Translations under genes and position numbers: made by a program
Origin: Ruminococcaceae bacterium UBA6857
Lineage (GTDB): Bacteria > Bacillota > Clostridia > Oscillospirales > Acutalibacteraceae
NCBI GenBank assembly: GCA_002451715.1
Contig: DKDD01000109.1
Location: 7,812-14,778, forward strand
Direction: 5' to 3'
DNA length: 6,967 nucleotides
The notes under the pieces: model-generated
The model's database searches: none
What the model saw: only the letters and a program-made list of their open reading frames with translations
Told to the model about the DNA's origin: nothing
Shown here: positions 1-6,804 of the stretch, one piece after another
Position numbering within the stretch: position 1 is the first letter of the stretch
How the letters are laid out: each line of letters opens with the position of its first letter

Positions 1-62
1 TCTCCGCAAAAACGCAAAATTATTTTCATTTTGTTATAGAAATCTTTCCGTATATATGGTAT

Positions 63-68
63 TATAAT
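63..68 (+). promoter_or_regulatory. Candidate -10 element (TATAAT)
   Basis: A perfect TATAAT hexamer lies in the only sizeable intergenic gap, about 93 bp before the lipoprotein start codon. No good -35 box sits 16-18 bp upstream. The nearest partial matches are TTGTTA at 31-36 and TAGAAA at 37-42, which give spacers of 26 and 20 bp and are too far away. The flanking DNA is very AT-rich, so a chance match is quite possible. If real, it would drive the lipoprotein gene and perhaps the whole run. Confidence 0.3.
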
Positions 69-144
69 ATGAATGATTTTGTGCGAAGAAAACAAAAACC
101 CGTTCTTTTAACTTGTATTAGACATTTTAAGATAAAGTTATATC

Positions 145-151
145 AAGGAGG
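145..151 (+). promoter_or_regulatory. Strong Shine-Dalgarno (AAGGAGG)
   Basis: AAGGAGG is a full match to the anti-Shine-Dalgarno core and lies 9 bases before the ATG at 161. It fixes the start of the lipoprotein gene and argues against the other overlapping reading frames in this stretch. It is the strongest ribosome-binding site in the window. Confidence 0.85.
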
Positions 152-160
152 ACTACGATT

Positions 161-766
161 ATGAAAAATACGAAAAAAATTATTTGTGCCATGCTTGCAA
201 TTTTTATGCTTCTTTCCTTTGCCGCCTGCGGGGAAAAAGGCGGTGACCCGGCTTCGTTCATCGTCAATTCCACTTCCGAATCCGGCAGCGGAGACCTCAG
301 CGAAGATGTTAAAATCAACATTCCCGTCGCGCTCATTGACGAAAAATATCAAGACGATATCGACGCTTTTTGCAGCGAATACGGCTTTGAAAAAGGAAAA
401 AGCAATTCCGACGGAACGGTAACGGTTAAAAAGGACGCCCTTTCATACAATCTTCTTTTGACAAGAATCGGTATGCAAACAATTCAAAAAATCTATGCCG
501 TTGCGGAAGATGGAGATTTTCCGTATGTCAAAGGCATTCAAAGCTATGACGACAAAGACTTTGCCGCGGTTTCGGTTCTTGTTAACCGCGAAAAATATTC
601 TTCGGCAAAAGACCCGGCTCTCATGCGCCTTTCAATTGTTAAAAGCTGCTTGATATATCAAGCTTTCGCCGGAATCGAAGAGCCGAAATTCACGCTCACC
701 GTTGTTGACAACAAAACAAAAGAAACAATCGAAGAAAAAACATACACTTCCGCTGATATTCAGTAA
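161..766 (+). CDS. Small secreted lipoprotein of unknown function
   Basis: This gene encodes 201 residues. Seen directly: a short basic N-terminus (KNTKK), a hydrophobic stretch at about residues 7-22, and a lipobox-like FAAC with the acceptor Cys at residue 23. This predicts cleavage by signal peptidase II and lipid anchoring to the outer face of the membrane. A Gly/Ser-rich linker (about residues 24-48) leads into a single mature domain (about 50-201). That domain begins INIPVALI, has a DGTVTV turn near residues 82-87, and ends with a KTKETIEEKTY strand. From memory, this layout resembles small uncharacterised Firmicute lipoproteins that share an 'ITLPA...DGSVT' pattern, but I cannot name the family. 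The start is fixed by an AAGGAGG 9 bases upstream. The gene lies 34 bp before uxuA and may be co-transcribed with it. No enzyme or solute-binding motif is recognised, so the function is unknown. Confidence 0.88.
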   Translation: MKNTKKIICAMLAIFMLLSFAACGEKGGDPASFIVNSTSESGSGDLSEDVKINIPVALIDEKYQDDIDAFCSEYGFEKGKSNSDGTVTVKKDALSYNLLLTRIGMQTIQKIYAVAEDGDFPYVKGIQSYDDKDFAAVSVLVNREKYSSAKDPALMRLSIVKSCLIYQAFAGIEEPKFTLTVVDNKTKETIEEKTYTSADIQ

Positions 767-800
767 CTAATATAAAATTCAGAAAGGAACGGAAAAAACA

Positions 801-1865
801 ATGCAAATGACTTTCCGCTGGTTCGGCGAAACAAAAGACACCGTCTCGCTTGAACAGATAAGACAAATTCCGGGCGTTACGGGCGTTGTTCCCGCACTTC
901 ACACCCTCCCCTGCGGCGAAGCCTGGCCGCTTGACATGATTATTGAAATGAAAAAGCAGATTGAAGACGCGGGTCTTACAATGGAATGCATTGAATCGGT
1001 CAATGTTCACGAAGACATCAAATTAGGTCTTCCGTCAAGAGAAAAATATATCGAAAACTATATCGAAAGCATACGCAACCTTTCAAAAGCCGGAGTGAAA
1101 GTTATCTGCTATAACTTTATGCCCGTTTTCGATTGGACAAGAACCGACCTTGCAATGGATATGGGCAACGGCGCAACCTGCCTTTGCTATAACGGCGAAC
1201 AGATTGAAGGCAAAAGTCCGGAAGATATGTTCCGCGAAATTGACGAAAACTCAAACGGCTATGCAATGCCCGGCTGGGAAACCGAACGCATGGGCGAAAT
1301 CAAGGATCTTTTTGAAAAATACAAAGGCATTACCGCCGAAGATCTTTGGACGAACCTTGAGTACTTCCTTAAAAGAATCATCCCCGTTTGCGAAGAATGC
1401 GACGTAAAAATGGCAATTCATCCGGACGATCCGCCATGGGACATTTTCGGTCTTCCGCGAATCATCAGAGACATTGATTCAATCAAACGCTTTTTAAAAC
1501 TTGTCGATTCGCCGTATAACGGACTGACGTTCTGCACAGGCTCGCTCGGCGCAAGCGAAAAGAACGACCTTCCCGCAATGATCAGAGAAGTCGGAGACCG
1601 CATTTATTTTGCCCACATCAGAAATGTTAAACGAATCGGCAACCACTTTCATGAAACAGCTCACCTTTCTTCCGAAGGCAGCCTTGATATTTATGAAATT
1701 GTTAAGGCACTTCAGGATGTCGGCTTTGACGGCTATATCCGTCCCGACCACGGAAGAATGATTTGGGGCGAAAAAGCACGTCCCGGTTACGGACTTTATG
1801 ACCGCGCACTCGGCGCAGCCTACATAAACGGCGTTTGGGAAGCGGTTCAAAAAAGCAGAAGATAA
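801..1865 (+). CDS. uxuA: Mannonate dehydratase
   Basis: UxuA (EC 4.2.1.8) dehydrates D-mannonate to 2-keto-3-deoxy-D-gluconate (KDG) in the cytoplasm, in the glucuronate/fructuronate branch of hexuronate catabolism. The 354 residues match the shorter Gram-positive form; the E. coli enzyme is about 394. The family is a metal-dependent TIM barrel related to xylose isomerase. Recognisable blocks are MTFRWFGE at the N-terminus, QIPGVTGVV (about 22-30), VFDWTRTDLA (about 110-119), AIHPDDPPW (H207), TFCTGS (C245), FAHIRNVK (H272), RPDHGR (R314, D316, H317) and GYGLYDRALG near the C-terminus. H207, C245, H272 and D316 are the likely metal ligands, and R314, H317 and a C-terminal Tyr (330 or 333) are likely active-site residues; these roles are assigned by family analogy. 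A weak AGAAAGGA (781-788) precedes the ATG at 801. No key block is missing, so the enzyme should be active. A likely KDG kinase gene lies further downstream. Confidence 0.96.
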   Translation: MQMTFRWFGETKDTVSLEQIRQIPGVTGVVPALHTLPCGEAWPLDMIIEMKKQIEDAGLTMECIESVNVHEDIKLGLPSREKYIENYIESIRNLSKAGVKVICYNFMPVFDWTRTDLAMDMGNGATCLCYNGEQIEGKSPEDMFREIDENSNGYAMPGWETERMGEIKDLFEKYKGITAEDLWTNLEYFLKRIIPVCEECDVKMAIHPDDPPWDIFGLPRIIRDIDSIKRFLKLVDSPYNGLTFCTGSLGASEKNDLPAMIREVGDRIYFAHIRNVKRIGNHFHETAHLSSEGSLDIYEIVKALQDVGFDGYIRPDHGRMIWGEKARPGYGLYDRALGAAYINGVWEAVQKSRR

Positions 1866-1910
1866 CAGAGAGAAACGAAGAATTAAGAACAATCGGAGTG
1901 TTTTTATAAA

Positions 1911-2474
1911 ATGGCAAAACTTTATTTTCGCTACGGCGCAATGAATTCAAGCAAAAGTGCAAATGCCCTCATGGTCAAGTATAACTATGAAGAGCAGGGT
2001 CAGCGGGTAATCATCACAAAACCCGCCGTTGACACGCGCGACGGCGAACATAAGATCCGTTCGCGAATCGGTCTTGAATGCGACTGCGTCTGGTTCCACG
2101 AACTTCGGGAAGAAGAGATTAAAAAGGTTGACTGCCTCATTGTTGACGAAGCACAGTTCCTTTCAAAAGAAGACTGCGAATTTCTTGTTCATGTTGTTGA
2201 CGACCTCGGCGTGCCCGTAATTTGCTACGGACTGCGCGCAGATTTCAAAGGTGACCTTTTTCCCGGAAGCATGTATCTTCTTGCGTGGGCAGACACAATT
2301 GAAGAAGTTAAAACAATCTGTTGGTGCGGAAAAAAGGCAACCTGCAACGCACGGTTCGACGAAAACGGAATTATCAAAGAGGGCGAACAGGTTGTGCTCG
2401 GTGCAAACGAAAAATACACAAGCCTTTGCAGAAAGCATTGGCGCGAGGGAAAACTCGCCCCGAACAAAGGCTGA
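1911..2474 (+). CDS. tdk: Thymidine kinase (type II, TK1-like)
   Basis: Tdk (EC 2.7.1.21) phosphorylates thymidine to dTMP with ATP in the cytosolic pyrimidine salvage pathway. The 187-residue protein shows the full family layout. A P-loop GAMNSSKS spans residues 9-16, and VDEAQF contains the probable catalytic base E80. CYGLRADFKGDLFPGS (105-120) and LLAWAD precede the lasso region. Probable zinc ligands are C137 and C139 (ICWCG) with C173 and H176 (CRKH). From memory, the motif order and the CxC...CxxH zinc site are like the E. coli enzyme (about 205 residues), with a slightly shorter C-terminus. One oddity is that the P-loop has Ser14 where the usual GxxxxGK[ST] has Gly. GGAG at 1895-1898 lies 12 bases before the ATG. 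The gene sits 45 bp after uxuA and 65 bp before the ABC ATPase, with no metabolic link to either neighbour. Confidence 0.97.
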   Translation: MAKLYFRYGAMNSSKSANALMVKYNYEEQGQRVIITKPAVDTRDGEHKIRSRIGLECDCVWFHELREEEIKKVDCLIVDEAQFLSKEDCEFLVHVVDDLGVPVICYGLRADFKGDLFPGSMYLLAWADTIEEVKTICWCGKKATCNARFDENGIIKEGEQVVLGANEKYTSLCRKHWREGKLAPNKG

Positions 2475-2539
2475 CTTATAAAATAAAGCCGGCTTAACGG
2501 CAAAAGAAGAGTAAGAAGCAGGAAGGAAAAGGTCATAAA

Positions 2540-3241
2540 ATGAGCTTTATTGAATTTGAATCCGTTTATAAAAGATATCAAACCGGCGAAATCATCATCA
2601 CCGCCGCAGACGGAGTAAACTTTAAAATTGAAAAAGGCGAATTCTGCCTTATCGTCGGCGCAAGCGGCGCCGGTAAATCGACCGTTCTTAACCTTCTCGG
2701 CGGAATGGATACCTGCGACGACGGCAAAATAAGAATTGCAGGAAAGCCGATCAACAAACTCACCCCGGAAGAACTTATCGACTATCGCCGCTATGACGTC
2801 GGCTTTGTTTTCCAGTTTTATAATCTTATTCCGAACCTCACCGCGCTTGAAAACGTTGAGCTTGCCTCGCAGATTGCAAAAAAACCGCTTTCGCCTGAAA
2901 AACTGCTCAAAAAAGTCGGTCTTGAAGAAAGAATGGACAACTTCCCCTCTCAGCTTTCGGGCGGCGAACAGCAGCGCGTTTCGATTGCAAGAGCGCTTGC
3001 AAAGAACCCGAAGCTTCTTCTTTGCGACGAACCGACGGGTGCTCTCGATTACAAAACCGGAAAGCAGATTTTGAAACTGCTTCACCGAACCTGCCGCGAA
3101 ACCGGAACAACCGTTGTTGTAATTACCCACAACTCCGCGCTTGCCGATATGGCAGACAGAATCATAACCATGCGAAGCGGAAGAGTTATTCAAATTGCCG
3201 TCAATGACAGACCTGTTCCCGTTGACCTTCTTGAATGGTAA
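2540..3241 (+). CDS. ABC transporter ATPase, MacB/LolD/FtsE-like
   Basis: This is the ATP-hydrolysing subunit of an ABC system of the MacB/FtsEX class, acting at the cytoplasmic face of the membrane. All nucleotide-binding motifs are intact in 233 residues: Walker A GASGAGKST (40-48), Q-loop Q92 in FVFQFYNLIP, signature LSGGEQQRV (139-147), Walker B LLLCDEP with catalytic E164, D-loop GALD (167-170) and switch H197 in VITHN. The FYNLIPNLTALENVELA block after the Q-loop is typical of ATPases that partner FtsX-like permeases. It ends in a short tail finishing PVDLLEW, which I recall seeing in clostridial homologues. An AAAAGG (2527-2532) precedes the ATG by 7 bases. The permease gene begins 35 bp downstream, so the two very likely form one complex, with two ATPase copies per permease if that is a fused pseudo-dimer. 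The substrate cannot be deduced. Confidence 0.96.
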   Translation: MSFIEFESVYKRYQTGEIIITAADGVNFKIEKGEFCLIVGASGAGKSTVLNLLGGMDTCDDGKIRIAGKPINKLTPEELIDYRRYDVGFVFQFYNLIPNLTALENVELASQIAKKPLSPEKLLKKVGLEERMDNFPSQLSGGEQQRVSIARALAKNPKLLLCDEPTGALDYKTGKQILKLLHRTCRETGTTVVVITHNSALADMADRIITMRSGRVIQIAVNDRPVPVDLLEW

Positions 3242-3276
3242 AAAAGCGACTCTTTCGTTTGAGGTGAATTTTAAAA

Positions 3277-6200
3277 ATGACTAACGCTTTGTTTAAAGAT
3301 ACGCTCAGAACAATTGAGCGAACACGGTCGAGATTCTTTTCGATTGTTGCAATCGTTGCGCTCGGAATCAGCTTTTTTGCCGGGATGAACGCAACCGCGC
3401 CGGATATGCTTGACACCGCGGCGCAATATTACAAAGATACCAACGCAATGGATATCGGCATAACTTCAACCGTCGGTCTTTCGAACGAGGACCTTCAAAC
3501 GCTTTCTTCAATCAACGGCGTTGAAGCGATTACCGGCGAAAAGTTTTTTGACGGCAACCTAAAAATCAACGGACAGAACGCAACCGACCTTGACGGTTCC
3601 CAGCTTACGGTTCGCGCGCTTTCGCTCGACCTTGAAAAAGTTTCCGCCTATACCCAGGGTGTCGATGACAAATCTTTCCTCAACCGTCCCCAGCTTATTG
3701 AGGGAACGTGGCCGACTTCGCCCGACCAGTGCGTTGTTGACAAAAGTGTTCTTTCAACGCCGGACGGCTTTGAAATCGGCAATGTTATTACGATTGAGGG
3801 CGATTCCGCCGACGCTTCATCCTCACTTAAAAACACACAGTTCACGATAACCGGCATAATCCGTTCGCCTCTTTATATCTCATATGAACGCGGCTATACA
3901 ACAATCGGAACCGGAAAACTCGGAACTTTCATTTATATTTCATCGGAAAACTTCACTTCCGATTACTTCAACAGCTTTTCGATTAAACTTGCCGGAACCG
4001 AAAACATGGATCCGTATTCAAAAGAATATGAAAACTATGTTGCACCGTTCACGGATTACCTGACTTCAATCGCGCAGGAAAGAATTGACATCCGCGTTTC
4101 GGAAATTAAAGACAAGTATTCATCCGAAGTTTCCGAGCAGGAGCAAAAATACGCCGAAGCAAAAGCCGAAGCGGAAACCCAGCTTGCCGAAGGCGAAGCA
4201 AAGGTTAAAGAAATTCTTGACCTTGCGGAAAACGGAGACAAAAAACTTGCCGAATACAAAGAGGAATACAACAAAAAAGTTACCGAAGCCTCTTCAAAAA
4301 TCGACCAAAGCAAACTTGAACATTCCGAACAGTATAAAAAATGGGAAGAAAAGCGCGACAAGTATAACGAAACAAAAAAACTTGTTGACGAATATTCAAA
4401 CGCAGAAGTCGATTACAAAAACGCACAGACCCAATATAACGTTGCAAACACACAGGTAAACAGCCTTTTGACAACGGTTTCCTATCTTGAAAAGCTTGTT
4501 TCAACAACCCGTTCCGCTATGACGCAGTTTGACCAAACGCAGGACAACAATGCTCAGGCAATTAAAGACCGTTTCAAAGAATCCGGTCTTGTCGGCGTTG
4601 AGGTTGACCAAATCATGTCAACAATTAACAGCTTCACCGCCGTCGGCACTGCGGAAGAAATGGCGGCATACATGGAGCCGCAGCTTCAGGAATTTGAAGA
4701 AAAGCTTGCCGCTTCAAAAAAAGAACTCAGCGACGCGCAGACCGAGCTTGCTTCAAAAAAAGCCGAACTTGAAAAGGCAGAACGCCTTGTTAACATTCTC
4801 AAAACCGTTGAAGCCCAGCTTCAAACAGCCGAAAGCGAACTCAAGGAAGCCGAAAAAGAACTCACAAGCGCAAACTATGACATTCAGCTCGGCGAACTTG
4901 AAGTTCTCAACCAGCTTTCGGATTCCAAAAACCAAATCACAAACTTTGAAACAAATCTTCAGCTTGCAAAAGAAAAAGCAAAAACCGCCGAAGCCGATTT
5001 TGAAGCGCAAAAAGAAGAAGTTAACAAAAAGCTTGAATCGGCTAAGCTTCAGCTTGACGAAGCAAAAAACTTTCTTTTGAACCTTGACAGCGGAAAATGG
5101 TATGTTCAAAACCGCGACGACGCCCTCATGGGCTTTTCCGAACTTGAACAAACAGCAAAAAGAACCGCCGCAATTTCAAGACTTTTCCCGTGGATATTTT
5201 TCCTTGTTGCCGCGCTCGTCTGCCTCAACACTATGACACGAATGGTTGAAGACGACCGCACCCAGCTTGGAACACTCAAAGCGCTCGGCTTCAAAAGCAA
5301 CGAAATTGTTGCAAAATATCTTTTCTATTCCTTTGTTGCAAGCGCAATCGGTTCTTTTGCGGGAACAATGCTCGGCTTTGCAATCTTCCCGTTTGCAATA
5401 ACAAAAGCATATTCGATTCTTTTTGCCCTGCCGTCGGTAATCATTTCTTACCGTTTCGGCTATGCGATTCCGGCAATGATTATTTCAATCGGAGTTACCG
5501 TTCTTTCGGCATATCTTGCGTGCAACCGCAGTCTTAAAACAAGCGCGTCAACGCTCATGCGCCCGAAAGCACCAAGAGGCGGAAAACGAATTTTCCTTGA
5601 AAGATTTCCGAACTTTTGGAAAAAGCTCAGCTTTTCTGCAAAAATTACTCTTCGAAACGTTTTCAGAAACAAAAAGCGTTTCATCATGGCTGTTCTCGGC
5701 GTAATGGGCTGCACCGGTCTCATGGTTGCCGCGTTCGGTCTTCAAAACTCAATCAATGTCATGCTTGACAAGCAGTTTTTGGATTCAGACAGCATCGTTT
5801 CCTACGACATGCAGGTTGTTCTGAACGGTTCATATGATACGAACGTTGCAACGCCGGACGCTGTGGCAACCGTTGCTTCGCGCCCCGAAGTTGCCGTTTC
5901 AAACCTTAATTACATGAAAGTTCTCAACACAAGCGGCAGTAAATCCGATAAACTTATGGAAACCTATCTCATGGTTCCGGAAAATGCGGATCTTCTTCCC
6001 GGCTTTATAAGACTCAAAGACGCAAAAAGCGGAAAAGCTCTTGCACTTCCGCAAAACGGCGCGGTAATTACCGAAAAGCTTTCAAAAGAGCTTGGCGTTT
6101 CCGTCGGTGATTACATCTTTGTTCATGTTTCGGACGGATATGTTGTTCAGGTTCCCGTTGCGGCAATTGCGGAAAACTATATTTTCCATTACGTCTTCAT

Positions 6201-6792
6201 GACAAAGGAAGTTTACTCCGCCCTTTTTGCCGGCAATGCGCGATATAATTACATCATGGCGAACTTTAAAACCGAGCTTACCGGAACACAAAAAGAAGAA
6301 CTTTCAAAAGCACTCATGGATGAATATGACATCACCGCCGTTTCCTATGCCGAAGAGACGCAGCAGACATTTGAGCATATTATTGATTCGCTCAGCTATG
6401 TTGTTATCATTCTTGTCATTTCGGCCGGTCTTCTTTCGTTCATTGTTCTTTATAACCTTTCTTCAATCAACATTAACGAACGAATAAAGGAAATTGCAAC
6501 AATCAAAGTTCTCGGGTTCAGAAAACCCGAAGTCACGCGATATATTTTCAGAGAAAACCTGCTTTTGAGTGTTATCGGAACACTCTGCGGTCTGCTTTTG
6601 GGAATTATTCTTCACAGAATGATAATCGCCGTCGGCGAGGTTGACATATTGATGTTCTCGCGTTCGGTCGGTTTCATGAGTTTTGTTTATTCGGCAGTTC
6701 TTTCAATGGCGTTTTCTCTTTGCGTCAACCTTGTTCTTCGCCGCAACCTTGACCGCGTTGACATTGTTGAATCGCTTAAATCAAACGAGTAA
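3277..6792 (+). CDS. Giant FtsX-like ABC permease with coiled-coil stalk
   Basis: This 1171-residue membrane protein is the likely partner of the ATPase gene just upstream. Predicted membrane segments by eye lie near residues 20-38, 635-655, 680-705, 727-750, 801-823, 1038-1060, 1093-1117 and 1132-1154. The layout is two repeats of one helix, an extracellular domain and three helices, so one chain could replace a permease dimer. Each repeat has the FtsX-family cytoplasmic motif: LGTLKALGF (664-672) and IATIKVLGF (1073-1081). The first extracellular region has a MacB-like part (about 39-270) and then a long charged helical segment (about 273-600), probably a coiled-coil stalk. The second extracellular region (about 825-1035) has no coil. 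GAGGTGA at 3261-3267, 9 bases upstream, supports the start. Members of this class export peptides or drugs, or transmit ATPase motion to extracellular partners such as cell-wall hydrolases. Which applies here is unknown. A sugar importer is unlikely. Confidence 0.93.
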   Translation: MTNALFKDTLRTIERTRSRFFSIVAIVALGISFFAGMNATAPDMLDTAAQYYKDTNAMDIGITSTVGLSNEDLQTLSSINGVEAITGEKFFDGNLKINGQNATDLDGSQLTVRALSLDLEKVSAYTQGVDDKSFLNRPQLIEGTWPTSPDQCVVDKSVLSTPDGFEIGNVITIEGDSADASSSLKNTQFTITGIIRSPLYISYERGYTTIGTGKLGTFIYISSENFTSDYFNSFSIKLAGTENMDPYSKEYENYVAPFTDYLTSIAQERIDIRVSEIKDKYSSEVSEQEQKYAEAKAEAETQLAEGEAKVKEILDLAENGDKKLAEYKEEYNKKVTEASSKIDQSKLEHSEQYKKWEEKRDKYNETKKLVDEYSNAEVDYKNAQTQYNVANTQVNSLLTTVSYLEKLVSTTRSAMTQFDQTQDNNAQAIKDRFKESGLVGVEVDQIMSTINSFTAVGTAEEMAAYMEPQLQEFEEKLAASKKELSDAQTELASKKAELEKAERLVNILKTVEAQLQTAESELKEAEKELTSANYDIQLGELEVLNQLSDSKNQITNFETNLQLAKEKAKTAEADFEAQKEEVNKKLESAKLQLDEAKNFLLNLDSGKWYVQNRDDALMGFSELEQTAKRTAAISRLFPWIFFLVAALVCLNTMTRMVEDDRTQLGTLKALGFKSNEIVAKYLFYSFVASAIGSFAGTMLGFAIFPFAITKAYSILFALPSVIISYRFGYAIPAMIISIGVTVLSAYLACNRSLKTSASTLMRPKAPRGGKRIFLERFPNFWKKLSFSAKITLRNVFRNKKRFIMAVLGVMGCTGLMVAAFGLQNSINVMLDKQFLDSDSIVSYDMQVVLNGSYDTNVATPDAVATVASRPEVAVSNLNYMKVLNTSGSKSDKLMETYLMVPENADLLPGFIRLKDAKSGKALALPQNGAVITEKLSKELGVSVGDYIFVHVSDGYVVQVPVAAIAENYIFHYVFMTKEVYSALFAGNARYNYIMANFKTELTGTQKEELSKALMDEYDITAVSYAEETQQTFEHIIDSLSYVVIILVISAGLLSFIVLYNLSSININERIKEIATIKVLGFRKPEVTRYIFRENLLLSVIGTLCGLLLGIILHRMIIAVGEVDILMFSRSVGFMSFVYSAVLSMAFSLCVNLVLRRNLDRVDIVESLKSNE
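4093..5076 (+). other. Coiled-coil stalk region of the permease
   Basis: This segment encodes about residues 273-600 of the permease. It is rich in Glu, Lys, Ala, Gln and Leu, with repeated patterns such as KKELSDAQTELASKKAELEK. Between P257 and P638 the only proline is P468, near a less regular stretch (about 428-468) containing GLVGVEV and FTAVGTAEE. It also has no cysteine. The simplest reading is an outward helix (about 273-427), a small tip, and a return helix (about 469-600) forming an antiparallel hairpin. A weaker break occurs at LAENGD (316-321). Each arm, if straight, would be roughly 20 nm long (about 0.15 nm per residue). The boundaries are by eye. Confidence 0.8.
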
Positions 6793-6797
6793 GGTGA
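6791..6797 (+). promoter_or_regulatory. Shine-Dalgarno overlapping the permease stop codon
   Basis: AAGGTGA overlaps the last two bases of the permease TAA (6790-6792) and ends 7 bases before the ATG at 6805. This arrangement fixes the start of the sugar kinase gene. It suggests that ribosomes finishing the permease could help start the kinase, so the two are probably on one mRNA. Confidence 0.75.
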
Positions 6798-6804
6798 TTA
6801 CTTT

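Larger units (their letters stand above)
1..160. other. AT-rich upstream non-coding region
   Basis: No credible gene is seen here. The stretch is AT-rich compared with the coding DNA that follows. It contains a TATAAT hexamer (63-68), a weak short inverted repeat (CAAAAT at 15-20 and ATTTTG at 28-33) and, at its right end, a strong Shine-Dalgarno sequence for the lipoprotein gene. It is best read as the leader and promoter region of the downstream gene run. The upstream gene is outside the window, so its orientation and end are unknown. Confidence 0.6.

Noticed and set aside
15..33. CAAAAT / ATTTTG inverted repeat, considered as the terminator of an upstream gene
   Set aside because: The stem is 6 bp and almost all A-T, with a 7-base loop, so it would be very weak. 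No GC-rich hairpin followed by a T-run is present.
2486..2495. AAGCCGGCTT perfect palindrome after tdk, considered as a terminator
   Set aside because: There is no loop, the stem is only 5 bp, and no T-run follows. It could be a chance restriction-site-like palindrome or a weak operator, but nothing else supports either.
2225..3193. Long antisense open frame (322 codons) opposite the ABC ATPase and the end of tdk
   Set aside because: It lies opposite two genes with complete, intact motifs. It has no ribosome-binding site that stands out, and its protein has a Phe/Lys-rich, low-complexity look expected from the reverse complement of GAA/CTT/AAA-biased codons.
4117..5076. Repetitive-looking DNA in the permease, considered as a tandem repeat array
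   Set aside because: Short words such as GAAAAA, GCCGAA and CTTGAA recur, but there is no fixed period or unit. The pattern follows from coiled-coil protein composition and codon bias.
4529..5080. Lys/Ser/Leu-rich open frame of 183 codons in another + frame within the permease
   Set aside because: It is a frame-shifted shadow of the repetitive coiled-coil coding sequence. The composition simply mirrors repeated GAA, AAA and CTT codons and no domain is visible.
4753..5151. Antisense Phe-rich open frame opposite the coiled coil
   Set aside because: Phe and Lys richness is the reverse complement of Glu/Lys/Leu codons; it has no independent support.
3277..6792. Possibility that the ABC pair is a uronate or sugar importer, given the flanking uxuA and kinase genes
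   Set aside because: The ATPase and permease have FtsX/MacB-class motifs and topology, not those of carbohydrate importers, and no sugar-binding protein or MalF/MalG-type permease is present.
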